In this document: positions 52,965 through 62,839 of the stretch, piece after piece
How the letters are laid out: each line of letters opens with the position of its first letter
How positions within the stretch are numbered: the stretch's first letter is position 1
Assembly: GCA_947359465.1 (NCBI GenBank)
Contig: OX375875.1
Coordinates: 11,377,038 to 11,441,037 of the forward strand
Length of the DNA stretch: 64,000 nucleotides
From: Metellina segmentata
Lineage: Eukaryota > Arthropoda > Arachnida > Araneae > Tetragnathidae
Direction: 5' to 3'
Position numbers and translations under genes: made by a program
Notes under the pieces: generated by a model
Database searches by the model: none
Told to the model about the DNA's origin: nothing
What the model saw: the letters and a program-made list of their open reading frames with translations, nothing else

Positions 52965-53138
52965 AGTTTTTTTATTTGCGTAATATTTTTTATTACTGTT
53001 TATATGCATTTTTGATTAAAACATCCTACGTATCTAGAGCAAGCTGTGCATGTTATGATTCTTAACTGCTGTTTGAAGTTGTTCAACGTAAATGCAATAA
53101 ATATGAAGAACATTTTTTTAGAAATTAGTCATTTCGAA

Positions 53139-53220
53139 GACGAGGTGGTCGAGCGTTTAAGGCGATGGACTGCTAATCCATTGGGATCTGCCCGCGTGGG
53201 TTCGAATCCCATCCTCGTAG
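53139..53220 (+). tRNA. tRNA-Ser(GCT), T11 variant
   Basis: C11T (T11·G24), T16C, G18T, C48A, C81A. Confidence 0.68.
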
Positions 53221-53398
53221 AGTTTTTTTATTTGCGTAATATTTTTATTACTGCTTATATGCATTTTTTATTAAAACACGACATCATATTTACGTAGAGC
53301 AAGCTGTGTATGCATTGTTTCTTAACTGCTGTTTGAAATTGTAGAAGGTAAATGCAATAAATATGAAGAACTTTTTCTTAGAAATTAGTTATTTCGAA

Positions 53399-53480
53399 GA
53401 CGAGGTGGCCGAGTGGTTAAGGCGATGGACTGATAATCCATTGGGCACTGCCCGCGTGGGTTCGAATCACATTCTCGTCG
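53399..53480 (+). tRNA. tRNA-Ser body, anticodon GAT
   Basis: C35A, T49A, C71A, C75T; paralogue of 51063 with an intact anticodon stem. Confidence 0.7.
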
Positions 53481-53659
53481 ACTTTTTTTGTTTGCGTAAT
53501 ATTTTTTATTACTGTTTATAAGCATTTTTTATTAAAACACGACATCCTACGTATCTAGAGCAAGCTGTGCGTGTAATATTTCTTAACTGCTGTTTGAAAT
53601 TGTTCAAGGTATATGAAATAAATATGAAATAATTTTTTTTAGAAATTGTTCATTTCGAA

Positions 53660-53741
53660 GGCGAGGTGGCCGAGTGGTTAAGGCGATGGACTGCTAATCC
53701 ATTGGGCTCTGCCCGCGTGGGTTCGAATCACATCCTCGTCG
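53660..53741 (+). tRNA. tRNA-Ser(GCT), G2 variant
   Basis: A2G, C71A; paralogue of 51325. Confidence 0.8.
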
Positions 53742-53919
53742 AGTTTTTTTATTTGCTTAATATTTTTTATTACTGTTTATATGCATTTTTTATTATAACA
53801 CGATATCTTACGTATCTAGAGCAAGCTGTGCATGTAATGTTTCTTTACTACTGTTTGAAATTGTTCAAGGTAAATGCAATAAATATGAATTTTTTTTTTT
53901 AGAAATTAGAAGTTTCTAA

Positions 53920-54001
53920 GATGAGGTGGCCGAGTGGTTAAGGCGATGGACCTATAATCCATTGGGTACTGCCCGCATGGGTTTGAATCCCATCCTCGTC
54001 G
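53920..54001 (+). tRNA. tRNA-Ser-like, anticodon TAT with C33
   Basis: Loop CCTATAA: C33 instead of U33 and anticodon TAT (would read AUA). Also C3T, C48T, T49A, G58A, C65T. Other stems pair. Confidence 0.62.
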
Positions 54002-54180
54002 AGTTTGTTTATTTGTGTAATATTTTTTATAACTGTTTATATGCATTTTTTATTATAACACGACATCCTACGTATCTAGAGCAAGCTGTGCATGTAATGT
54101 TTCTTAACTGCTGTTTGAAATTGTTCAAGGTATATGCAATAAATACGAAGAATTTTTTTTTTTAAATTAGTTATTTCGAA

Positions 54181-54263
54181 GATGAGGTGGCCGAGTGGTT
54201 AAGGCGATGGACTGCTAATGCATTGGGATCTACCCGCGTGGGTTCAAAATCCCATCCTTGTCG
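54181..54263 (+). tRNA. tRNA-Ser-like (GCT), X-like
   Basis: C3T, C40G, C48A, G52A, G66A, extra T-loop A, C78T. Confidence 0.55.
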
Positions 54264-54441
54264 AGTTTTTTTATTTGCGTAATATTTTTTTTACTGCTTA
54301 TATGCATTTTTTATTATAACACGACATCCTACGTATCTAGAGCAAGCTGTGCATGTAATGATTCTTTACTACTGTTTGAAATTGTTCAAGGTAAATGCAA
54401 TAAATATGAAGAAAATTATTTCAGAAATTATTCATTTCGAA

Positions 54442-54523
54442 GACGAGGTGGCCGAGCGGTTAAGGCGATGGACTGCTAATCCATTGGGCTCTGCCCGCGT
54501 AGGTTCGTATCCCATCCTCGTCG
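54442..54523 (+). tRNA. tRNA-Ser(GCT), recombinant
   Basis: T16C, G60A, A67T as at 52107, but the upstream flank (ATTATTTCAG) is that of 51846. A second one-unit deletion junction. Confidence 0.72.
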
Positions 54524-54696
54524 AGTTTTTTTAATTGCGTAATATTTTTATTACTGTTTATATTCATTTTTTATTAAAACATCCTACGTATCTTGAGCAA
54601 GCTGTGCATGTAATGATTCTTAACTGCTGTTTGAAGTTGTTCAAGGTAAGTGCAATAAATATGAGGTATATTTTTTTAGAAAATTGTCGTTTCGAA

Positions 54697-54778
54697 GACG
54701 AGGTGGCCGAGTGGTTAAGGCGATGGACTGCTAATCCATTGGGCTCTGCCCGCGTGGGTTTGAATCCCATCCTCTACG
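54697..54778 (+). tRNA. tRNA-Ser(GCT), acceptor-damaged
   Basis: C65T, G79T, T80A; paralogue of 52362. Confidence 0.65.
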
Positions 54779-54956
54779 AGTTTTTTTATTTGCGTAATAT
54801 TTTTATTACAGTTTGTATGTATTTTTTATTAAAACACGACATCCTACGTATGTAGAGCAAGCTGTGTACGCATTGTTTCTTAACTGCTGTTTGAAATTGT
54901 TCAAGGTAAATGCAATAAATATGAAGAAATTTTTTTTAGAAATTGTTCATTTCGGA

Positions 54957-55038
54957 GACGAGGTTTCCGAGTGGTTAAGGCGATGGACTGCTAATCCATT
55001 GGGCTCTGCCCGCGTGGGTTCGAATCCCATCCTCTACG
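54957..55038 (+). tRNA. tRNA-Ser(GCT), TT9-10 variant
   Basis: G9T, G10T (A box) and G79T, T80A. Confidence 0.58.
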
Positions 55039-55212
55039 AGTTTTTTTATTTGCGTAATATTTTTTATTACTGTTTATATGCATTTTTGATTAAAACATCC
55101 TACGTATCTAGAGCAAGCTGTGCATGTTATGATTCTTAACTGCTGTTTGAAGTTGTTCAACGTAAATGCAATAAATATGAAGAACATTTTTTTAGAAATT
55201 AGTCATTTCGAA

Positions 55213-55294
55213 GACGAGGTGGTCGAGTGGTTAAAGCGATGGACTGCTAATCCATTGGGATCTGCCCGCGTGGGTTCAAATCCCATCGTCGTCG
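55213..55294 (+). tRNA. tRNA-Ser(GCT), T11 variant
   Basis: C11T, G23A, C48A, G66A, C76G. Confidence 0.6.
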
Positions 55295-55471
55295 AGTTTT
55301 TTTATTTGCGTAAAATTTTATTACTGCTTATATGCATTTTTTATTAAAACACGACATCATATTTACGTAGAGCAAGCTGTGTATGCATTGTTTCTTAACT
55401 GCAGTTTGAAATTGTAGAAGGTAAATGAAATAAATATGAAGACCTTTTTTTTAGAAATTAGTCATTTCGAA

Positions 55472-55554
55472 GGCGAGGTGGCCGAGTGGTTAAGGCGATG
55501 GACTGCTAATCCATTGGGATCTACCCGCGTGGGTTCGAAATCCCATCCTCGTCG
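55472..55554 (+). tRNA. tRNA-Ser-like (GCT), X-like with paired acceptor
   Basis: A2G, C48A, G52A, extra T-loop A; C81 is consensus. Confidence 0.62.
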
Positions 55555-55733
55555 AGTTTTTTTATTTGCGTAATATTTTTTTTAACTGTTTATATGCATT
55601 TTTTATTAAAACACGACATCCTACGTATCTAGAGCAAGCTGTGCATGTATTGTTTCTTAACTGCTGTTTGAAATTGTTCAAGGTAAATGCAATAAATATG
55701 AAGACATTTTTTTTAGAACTTGTTCATTTCGGA

Positions 55734-55815
55734 GACGAGGTTTCCGAGTGGTTAAGACGATGGACTGCTAATCCATTGGGCTCTGCCCGCGTGGGTTCGA
55801 ATTATACTCTCGTCG
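55734..55815 (+). tRNA. tRNA-Ser-like (GCT), replaced T-stem strand
   Basis: G9T, G10T, G24A; 70-75 reads TATACT instead of CCCATC, leaving one mispair and two G·T wobbles in the T-stem. Confidence 0.55.
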
Positions 55816-55995
55816 ACTTTTTTTGTTTGCGTAATATTTTTTATTACTGTTTATAAGCATTTTTTTATTAAAACACGACATCCTACGCATCTAGAGCAAG
55901 CTGTGCGTGTAATGTTTCTTAACATCTGTTTGAAATTCTTCAAGGTATATGCAATATATATGAAGAAACTTTTTTTAGAAATTAGTCATTTCGAA

Positions 55996-56077
55996 GATGA
56001 GGTGGTCGAGTGGTTAAGGCGATGGACTGCTAATCCATTGGTCTCTGCCCGCGTGGGTTCGAATCCCATCCTCGTCG
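55996..56077 (+). tRNA. tRNA-Ser(GCT), T11 variant
   Basis: C3T, C11T, G47T. Confidence 0.78.
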
Positions 56078-56251
56078 AGTTTTTTTATTTGCGTAATATT
56101 TTTTATTACTGTTTATAAGCATTTTTGATTAAAACATCCTACGTATCTAGAGCAAGCTGTGCATGTTATGATTCTTAACTGCTGTTTGAAGTTATTCAAC
56201 GTAAATGCAATAAATATGAAGTACATTTTTTTAGAAATTAGTCATTTCGAA

Positions 56252-56333
56252 GACGAGGTGGTTGAGCGTTTAAGGCGATGGACTGCTAATCCTTTGGGAT
56301 CTGCCCGCGTGGGTTCGAATCCCATCCTCGTCG
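56252..56333 (+). tRNA. tRNA-Ser(GCT), T11/T12 variant
   Basis: C11T, C12T, T16C, G18T, A42T, C48A. Confidence 0.65.
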
Positions 56334-56511
56334 AGTTTTTTTATTTGCGTAATATTTTTATTACTGCTTATATGCATTTTTTATTATAACACGACATCCT
56401 ACGCATCTAGAGCAAGCTGTGCATGTAATGATTCTTAACTGCTGTTTGAAATTGTTCAAGGTAAATGCAATAAATATGAAGAAATGTTTTTTAGAAATCA
56501 TTTGTTTTGAA

Positions 56512-56593
56512 GACGAGGTGGCCGAGTGGTTAAGGCGATGGACTGCTAATCCATTGGGCTCTGCCCGCGTGGGTTCGAATCCCATCCTCGTCG
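56512..56593 (+). tRNA. tRNA-Ser(GCT), exact consensus
   Basis: Consensus body; immediate upstream flank TTTGTTTTGAA differs from the usual TTCATTTCGAA. Confidence 0.96.
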
Positions 56594-56773
56594 ACATTTT
56601 TTGTTTGCGTAATATTTTTTATTACTGTTTATAAGCATTTTTTATTAAAAAACGACATCCTACCTATCTAGAGCAAGCTGTGCGTGTAAAGTTTCTTAAC
56701 TGCTGTTTGAAATTGTTCAAGGTATATGCAATAAATATAAATTTTTTTTTTTATAGAAATTAGTCGTTTCGAA

Positions 56774-56855
56774 GATGAGGTGGCCGAGTTGTTAAGGCGA
56801 TGGACTGATAATCCATTGGGCTCTGCCCGCATGGGTTTGAATCCCATCCTCGTCG
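56774..56855 (+). tRNA. tRNA-Ser body, anticodon GAT, well preserved
   Basis: C3T, G17T, C35A, G58A, C65T. All stems pair, with A58-T74 a full pair, so this and 57556 are the structurally best GAT copies. Confidence 0.8.
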
Positions 56856-57032
56856 AGTTTTTTTATTTGCGTAATATTTTTATTACTGCTTATATGCATT
56901 TTTTATTATAACACGACATAATACGTATCTAGAGCAAGCTGTGCATGTAATGTTTCTTTTCTACTGTTTGAAATTGTTCAAGGTAAATGCAATAAATATG
57001 AAATTTTTTTTTTAGAAATTAGTCGTTTCGAA

Positions 57033-57114
57033 GATGAGGTGGCCGAGTGGTTAAGGCGATGGACTGATAATCCATTGGGCTCTGCCCGCATGGGTTTGAA
57101 TCGCATCCTCGTCG
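57033..57114 (+). tRNA. tRNA-Ser body, anticodon GAT
   Basis: C3T, C35A, G58A, C65T, C71G. Confidence 0.73.
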
Positions 57115-57293
57115 AGTTTTTTTATTTGCGTAATATTTTTTATAACTGTTTATAGGCATTTTTTATTAAAACAAAACATCCTACGTATCTAGAGCAAGCA
57201 GTGCATGTAATGATTCTTAACTGCTGTTTGAAATTGTTCAAGGTAAATGCAATAAATATGAAGAAAAATTTTTTAGAAATTATTTGTTTTGAA

Positions 57294-57375
57294 GACGAGG
57301 TGGCCGAGTGGTTAAGGCGATGGACTGCTAATCCATTGGGCTCTGCCCGCGTGGGTTCGAATCCCATCCTCGTCG
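57294..57375 (+). tRNA. tRNA-Ser(GCT), exact consensus
   Basis: Consensus body with the same upstream flank as 56512. Confidence 0.96.
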
Positions 57376-57555
57376 ACATTTTTTGTTTGCGTAATATTTT
57401 TTATTACTGTTTATAAGCATTTTTTATTAAAAAACGACATCCTACGTATCTAGAGCAAGCTGTGCGTGTAAAGTTTCTTAACTGCTGTTTGAAATTGTTC
57501 AAGGTATATGCAATAAATATAAAAAATTTTTTTTATAGAAATTAGTCGTTTCGAA

Positions 57556-57637
57556 GATGAGGTGGCCGAGTTGTTAAGGCGATGGACTGATAATCCATTG
57601 GGCTCTGCCCGCATGGGTTTGAATCCCATCCTCGTCG
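57556..57637 (+). tRNA. tRNA-Ser body, anticodon GAT, well preserved
   Basis: Identical set to 56774. Confidence 0.8.
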
Positions 57638-57816
57638 AGTTTTTTTATTTGCGTAATATTTTTTATAACTGTTTATATGCATTTTTTATTATAACACGAC
57701 ATCCTACGTATCTAGAGCAAACTGTGCGTGTAATGTTTCTAAACTGCTGTTTGAAATTGTTCAAGGTATATGCAATAAATATGAAGAAATTTTTTTTAGA
57801 AACTAGTCATTTCGAA

Positions 57817-57898
57817 GACGAGGTGGCCGCGCGGTTTAGGCGATAGACTGCTAATCCATTGGGCTCTGCCCGCGTGGGTTCGAATCCCATCCTCGTCG
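57817..57898 (+). tRNA. tRNA-Ser(GCT), D-loop variant
   Basis: A14C (conserved D-loop A lost), T16C, A21T, G29A. Confidence 0.65.
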
Positions 57899-58077
57899 AG
57901 TTTTTTTATTTGCGTAATATTTTTTATTACTGTTTATATGTATTTTTTATTAAAACACGACATCCTACGTATCTAGAGCAAGCTGTGCATGTAATGTGTC
58001 TTATATGCTGTTTGAAATTGTTCAAGGTAAATGCAATAAATATGAAGAAAATTTTTTTAGAAATTATTTGTTTTGAA

Positions 58078-58159
58078 GACGAGGTGGCCGAGTGGTTAAG
58101 GCGATGGACTGCTAAACAATTGGGCTCTGCCCGCGTGGGTTCGACTCCCATCCTCGTCG
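58078..58159 (+). tRNA. tRNA-Ser(GCT), anticodon stem damaged
   Basis: T39A, C41A, A68C. Confidence 0.65.
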
Positions 58160-58338
58160 AGTTTTTTTATTTGCGTAATATTTTTTATAACTGTTTATAT
58201 GCATTTTTTATTAAAACAAAACATCCTACGTATCTAGAGCAAGCTGTGCATGTAATGTTTCTTTACTACTGTTTGCAATTGTTCAAGGTAAATGCAATAA
58301 ATATAAAGAAATTTTTTTTAGAAATTATTCATTTCGAA

Positions 58339-58420
58339 GACGAGGTGGCCGAGTGGTTAAGGCGATGGACTGCTAATCCATTGGGCTCTGCCCGCGTGGG
58401 TTCGAATCCCATCCTCGTCG
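58339..58420 (+). tRNA. tRNA-Ser(GCT), exact consensus
   Basis: Consensus body; T-run is interrupted by G (GAGTGTTTTTG), leaving five T. Confidence 0.95.
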
Positions 58421-58599
58421 AGTGTTTTTGTTTGCGTAATATTTTTTATTACTGTTTATATGTATTTTTTATTAAAACACGACATCCTACGTATCTAGAG
58501 CAAGCTGTGCGTGTAATGTTTTTTAACTGCTGTTTGAAATTTTTCAAGGTATATGCAATAAATATGAAATTTTTTTTTATAGAAATTAGTCGTTTCGAA

Positions 58600-58681
58600 G
58601 ATGAGGTGGCCGAGTTGTTAAGGCGATGGACTGATAATCCATTGGTCTCTACCCGCATGGGTTTGAATCCCATCCTCGTCG
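58600..58681 (+). tRNA. tRNA-Ser body, anticodon GAT
   Basis: C3T, G17T, C35A, G47T, G52A, G58A, C65T. Confidence 0.7.
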
Positions 58682-58860
58682 AGTTTTTTTATTTGCGTAA
58701 TATTTTTTATAACTGTTTATATGCATTTTTTATTAAAACAAAACATCCTACGTATCTAGAGCAAGCTGTGCATGTAATGATTCTTAACTGCTGTTTGAAG
58801 TTGTTAAAGGTAAATGCAATAAATATGAAGTAAATTTTTTTAGAAATTAGTCATTTGGAA

Positions 58861-58942
58861 GACGAGGTGGCCGAGTGGTTAAGGCGATGGACTGCTAATC
58901 CATTGGTCTCTGCCCGCGTGGGTTCGAATTATACTCTCGTCG
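58861..58942 (+). tRNA. tRNA-Ser-like (GCT), replaced T-stem strand
   Basis: G47T and the TATACT block at 70-75. Confidence 0.6.
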
Positions 58943-59121
58943 ACTTTTTTTGTTTGCGTAATATTTTTTATTACTGTTTATAAGCATTTTTTATTAAAAC
59001 ACGACATCCTACGTATCTAGAGCAAGCTGTGCGTGTAATGTTTCTTAACTGCTGTTTGAAATTGTTCAAGGTATATGCAATAAATATGAAGAAAATGTTT
59101 TTAGAAATTAGTCATTTCGAA

Positions 59122-59203
59122 GAAGAGGTGGTCAAGTGGTTAAGGAGATGGACTGCTAATCCATTGGGCTCTGCCCGCGTGGGTTCGAATCCCATCCTCG
59201 TTG
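59122..59203 (+). tRNA. tRNA-Ser-like (GCT), A3 variant
   Basis: C3A, C11T, G13A, C25A, C81T. Confidence 0.55.
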
Positions 59204-59377
59204 AGTTTTTTTATTTGCGTAATATTTTTTATTACTGTTTATATGCATTTTTGATTAAAACATCCTACGTATCTTGAGCAAGCTGTGCATGTAATGATTC
59301 TTAACTGCTGTTTGAAGTTGTTCAAGGTAAATGCAATAAATATGAAGAAAATGTTTTTAGAAATTAGTCATTTCGAA

Positions 59378-59459
59378 GAAGAGGTTTCCGAGTGGTTAAG
59401 ACGATGGACTGCTAATCCATTGGGCTCTGCCCGCGTGGGTTCGAATTATACTCTCGTCG
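59378..59459 (+). tRNA. tRNA-Ser-like (GCT), A3, replaced T-stem strand
   Basis: C3A, G9T, G10T, G24A and the TATACT block. Confidence 0.5.
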
Positions 59460-59637
59460 ACTTTTTTTATTTGCGTAATATTTTTATTACAGTTTATATG
59501 TATTTTTTATTAAAACACGACATCCTACGTATCTAGAGCAAGCTGTGCATGTATTGTTTCTTAACTGCTGTTTGAAATTGTTCAAGGTAAATGCAATAAA
59601 TATGAAGAAATTTTTTTTAGAAATTGTTCATTTCGGA

Positions 59638-59721
59638 GACGAGGGGTTTCCGAGTGGTTAAGACGATGGACTGCTAATCCATTGGGCTCTGCCCGCTTGG
59701 GTTCGAATCCCATCCTCGTCG
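59638..59721 (+). tRNA. tRNA-Ser-like (GCT), 84 nt
   Basis: Extra GG after the acceptor, G9T, G10T, G24A, G58T. Confidence 0.55.
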
Positions 59722-59899
59722 AGTTTTTTTATTAGCGTAATATTTTTATTACAGTTTATATGTATTTTTTATTAAAACACGACATCCTACGTATCTAGAG
59801 CAAGCTGTGCGTGTAATGTTTCTTAACATCTGTTTGAAATTGTTCAAGGTATATGCAATAAATATGAAGAAACTTTTTTTAGAAATTAGTCATTTCGTA

Positions 59900-59981
59900 G
59901 ATGTGGTGGTCGAGTGGTAAAGGCGATGGACTGCTAATCCATTGGGCTCTGCCCGCGTGGGTTCGAATCCCATCCTCGTCG
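59900..59981 (+). tRNA. tRNA-Ser(GCT), T11 variant
   Basis: C3T, A5T (T5xT77), C11T, T20A. Confidence 0.65.
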
Positions 59982-60155
59982 AGTTTTTTTATTTGCGTAA
60001 TATTTTTTATTACTGTTTATAAGCATTTTTGATTAAAACGTCCTACGTATCTAGCGCAAGCTGTGCATGTTATGATTCTTAACTGCTGTTTGAAGTTGTT
60101 CAACGTAAATGCAATAAATATGAAGTACATTTTTTTAGAAATTAGTCATTTCGAT

Positions 60156-60237
60156 GACGAGGTGGTCGAGCGTTTAAGGCGATGGACTGCTAATCCATTG
60201 GGATCTGCCCGCGTGGGTTGGAATCCCATCCTCGTCG
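60156..60237 (+). tRNA. tRNA-Ser(GCT), T11 variant
   Basis: C11T, T16C, G18T, C48A, C65G. Confidence 0.65.
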
Positions 60238-60415
60238 AGTTTTTTTATTTGCGTAATATTTTTATTACTGCTTATATGCATTTTTTATTATAACACGACA
60301 TAATACGTATCTAGAGCAAGCTGTGCATGTAATGTTTCTTTTCTACTGTTTGAAATTGTTCAAGGTAAATGCAATAAATATGAAATTCTTTTTTTTAGAA
60401 ATTAGTCGTTTCGAA

Positions 60416-60497
60416 TATGAGGTGGCCGAGTGGTTAAGGCGATGGACTGATAATCCATTGGGCTCTGCCCGCGTGGGTTCGAATCCCATCCTCGTCG
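60416..60497 (+). tRNA. tRNA-Ser body, anticodon GAT, consensus promoter boxes
   Basis: G1T, C3T and C35A only. It has the I-type upstream flank but a consensus 3' half, so A and B boxes are both perfect. The single structural fault is T1xC81. Confidence 0.8.
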
Positions 60498-60677
60498 ATT
60501 GTTTTTGTTTGCATAATATTTTTTATTACTGTTAATATGTATTTTTTTATTATAACACGACATCCTACGTATCTAGAGCAAGCTGTGCATGTAATGTTTC
60601 TTTACTACTGTTTGAAATTGTTCAAGGTAAATGCAATAAATAAGAAGAAAATTTTTTTAGAAATTATTAATTTCGTA

Positions 60678-60759
60678 GACGAGGTGGCCTAGTGGTTAAG
60701 GCGATGGACTGCTAATCCATTGGACTCTGCCCGCGTTTGTTCGAATCCCATCCTCGCCA
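60678..60759 (+). tRNA. tRNA-Ser-like (GCT), discriminator A
   Basis: G13T, G47A, G60T, G61T, T80C and G82A; the discriminator base used by SerRS is changed. Confidence 0.5.
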
Positions 60760-60938
60760 ACTTTTTTTGTTTGCGTAATATTTTTTATTACTGTTTAAAA
60801 GCATTTTTTATTAAAACACGACATCCTACGTATCTAGAGCAAGCTGTGCGTGTAATGTTTCTTAACTGCTGTTTGAAATTGTTCAAGGTATATGCAATAA
60901 ATATGAAGAAATTTTTTTTAGAAACTAGTCATTTCGAA

Positions 60939-61020
60939 GACGAGGTGGCCGAGCGGTTAAGGCGATGGACTGCTGATCCATTGGGCTCTGCCCGCATGGG
61001 TTCGAATCCCATCCTCGTCG
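60939..61020 (+). tRNA. tRNA-Ser(GCT), G37
   Basis: T16C, A37G, G58A. Confidence 0.8.
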
Positions 61021-61199
61021 AGTTTTTTTATTTGCGTAATATTTTTTATTACTGTTTATATGTATTTTTTATTAAAACACGACATCCTACGTATCTAGAG
61101 CAAGCTGTGCGTGTAATGTTTCTTAACTGCTGTTTGAAATTGTTCAAGGTATATGAAATAAATATGAAGTAAATTTTTTTAGAAATTGTTCATTTCGAA

Positions 61200-61283
61200 G
61201 ACGAGGGGTGGCCGAGTGGTTAAGGCGATGGACTGCTAATCCATTGGGCTCTGCCCGCGTGGGTTAGATTCCCATCCTCGTCG
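61200..61283 (+). tRNA. tRNA-Ser-like (GCT), 84 nt
   Basis: Extra GG after the acceptor; C65A and A68T in the T-loop. Confidence 0.6.
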
Positions 61284-61456
61284 AGTTTTTTTATTTGCGT
61301 AATATTTTTTTTACTGTTTATATGCATTTTTTATTAAAACATCCTACGTATCTAGAGCAAGCTGTGCTTGTAATGATTCTTAACTGCTGTTTGAAGTTGT
61401 TCAAGGTAAATGCAATATATATGTAGTAAATTTTTATAGAAATCAGTCATTTCGAA

Positions 61457-61538
61457 GATGAGGTGGTCGAGTGGTTAAAGCGATGGACTGCTAATCCATT
61501 GAGCTCTGCCCGCCTAGGTTCGAATCCCATCCTCGTCG
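61457..61538 (+). tRNA. tRNA-Ser(GCT), T11 variant
   Basis: C3T, C11T, G23A, G46A, G58C, G60A. Confidence 0.58.
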
Positions 61539-61717
61539 AGTTTTTTTATTTGCGTAATATTTTTATTACTGTTTATATGCATTTTTTTATTAAAACACGA
61601 CATCATATTTACGTAGAGCAAGCTGTGTATGCATTGTTTCTTAACTGCTGTTTGAAATTGTAGAAGGTAAATGCAATAAATATGAAGACCTTTTTTTTAG
61701 AAATTAGTCATTTCGAA

Positions 61718-61800
61718 GACGAGGTGGCCTAGCTTTTAAGGCGATGGACTGTTAATCCATTGGGATCTACCCGCGTGGGTTCGAAATCCCATCCTCGTCG
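61718..61800 (+). tRNA. tRNA-Ser-like with Asn anticodon GTT
   Basis: C35T gives GTT. Also G13T, T16C, G17T, G18T (both conserved D-loop Gs lost), C48A, G52A, extra T-loop A. Likely pseudogene. Confidence 0.52.
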
Positions 61801-61979
61801 AGTTTTTTTATTTGCGTAATATTTTTTTAAACTGTTTATATGCATTTTTTATTATAACACGACATCCTACGTATCTAGAGCAAGCTGTGCATGTAATGTT
61901 TCTTTACTACTGTTTGAAATTGTTCAAGGTAAATGCAATAAATATGAAGAAAATTTTTTTAGAAATGAAACGTTTTGAA

Positions 61980-62061
61980 GACGAGGTGGAAGAGTGGTTA
62001 AGACGATGGACTGCTAATCCATTGGGCTTTGCCCGCGTGGGTTCGAATCCCATCCTCGTCG
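61980..62061 (+). tRNA. tRNA-Ser-like (GCT), D-stem lost
   Basis: C11A, C12A, G24A, C50T. Confidence 0.58.
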
Positions 62062-62235
62062 ACTTTTTTTGTTTGCGTAATATTTTTTATTACTGTTTAT
62101 ATGCATTTTTTATTAAAACATCCTACGTATCTTGAGCAAGCTGTGCATGTAATAATTCCTAACTGCTGTTTGATGTTGTTCAAGGTAAATGCAATAAATA
62201 TGAAGTAAATTTTTTTAGAAATTTGTCATTTCGAA

Positions 62236-62317
62236 GACGAGGTGGCCGAGCGGTTAAGGCGATGGACTGCTAATCCATTGGGCTCTGCCTGCGTGGGTTC
62301 GAATCCCATCTTCGTCG
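62236..62317 (+). tRNA. tRNA-Ser(GCT)
   Basis: T16C, C55T and C76T (both G·U wobbles); all stems pair. Confidence 0.88.
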
Positions 62318-62495
62318 AGTTTTTTTATTTGCGTAATATTTTTATTACAGTTTATATGTATTTTTTATTAAAACACGACATCCTACGTATCTAGAGCAAG
62401 CTGTGCATGTATTGTTTCTTAACTGCTGTTTGAAATTGTTCAAGGTAAATGCAATAAATATGAAGAAATTTTTTTTAGAAATTGTTCATTTCGGA

Positions 62496-62577
62496 GACGA
62501 GGTTTCCGGGTGGTTAAGGCGATGGACTGCTAATCCATTGGGCTCTGCCCGCGTGGGTTCGAATTATACTCTCGTCG
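62496..62577 (+). tRNA. tRNA-Ser-like (GCT), replaced T-stem strand
   Basis: G9T, G10T, A14G and the TATACT block at 70-75. Confidence 0.5.
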
Positions 62578-62757
62578 ACTTTTTTTGTTTGCGTAATATT
62601 TTTTATTACTGTTTATAAGCATTTTTTTATTAAAACACGACATCCTACGTATCTAGAGCAAGCTGTGCATGTAATGTTTCTTTACTACTGTTTGAAATTG
62701 TTCAAGGTAAATGCAATAAATATGAAGAAAATTATTTCAGAAATTATTCATTTCGAA

Positions 62758-62839
62758 GACGAGGTGGCCGAGTGGTTAAGGCGATGGACTGCTAATCCAT
62801 TGGGCTCTGACCGCGTTTGTTCGAATCCCATCCTCGTCG
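62758..62839 (+). tRNA. tRNA-Ser(GCT), V-like
   Basis: C53A, G60T, G61T; related to 51846, with the same ATTATTTCAG upstream flank. Confidence 0.62.

Larger units (their letters stand above)
53399..54778 (+). repeat. higher-order block 9 (copy B)
   Basis: Partner of 51063-52443. Its fifth unit (54442) fuses the upstream flank of 51846 with the gene of 52107. Confidence 0.85.

Noticed and set aside
57859..58833. 324-codon open frame containing repeats of EWLRRWTANPLGSARVGSNP
   Set aside because: It is a translation of tRNA genes and spacers. Units near 258-261 bp, sometimes a multiple of three, let one frame stay open across several units. Peptides of this kind are known spurious predictions from tRNA-Ser genes.
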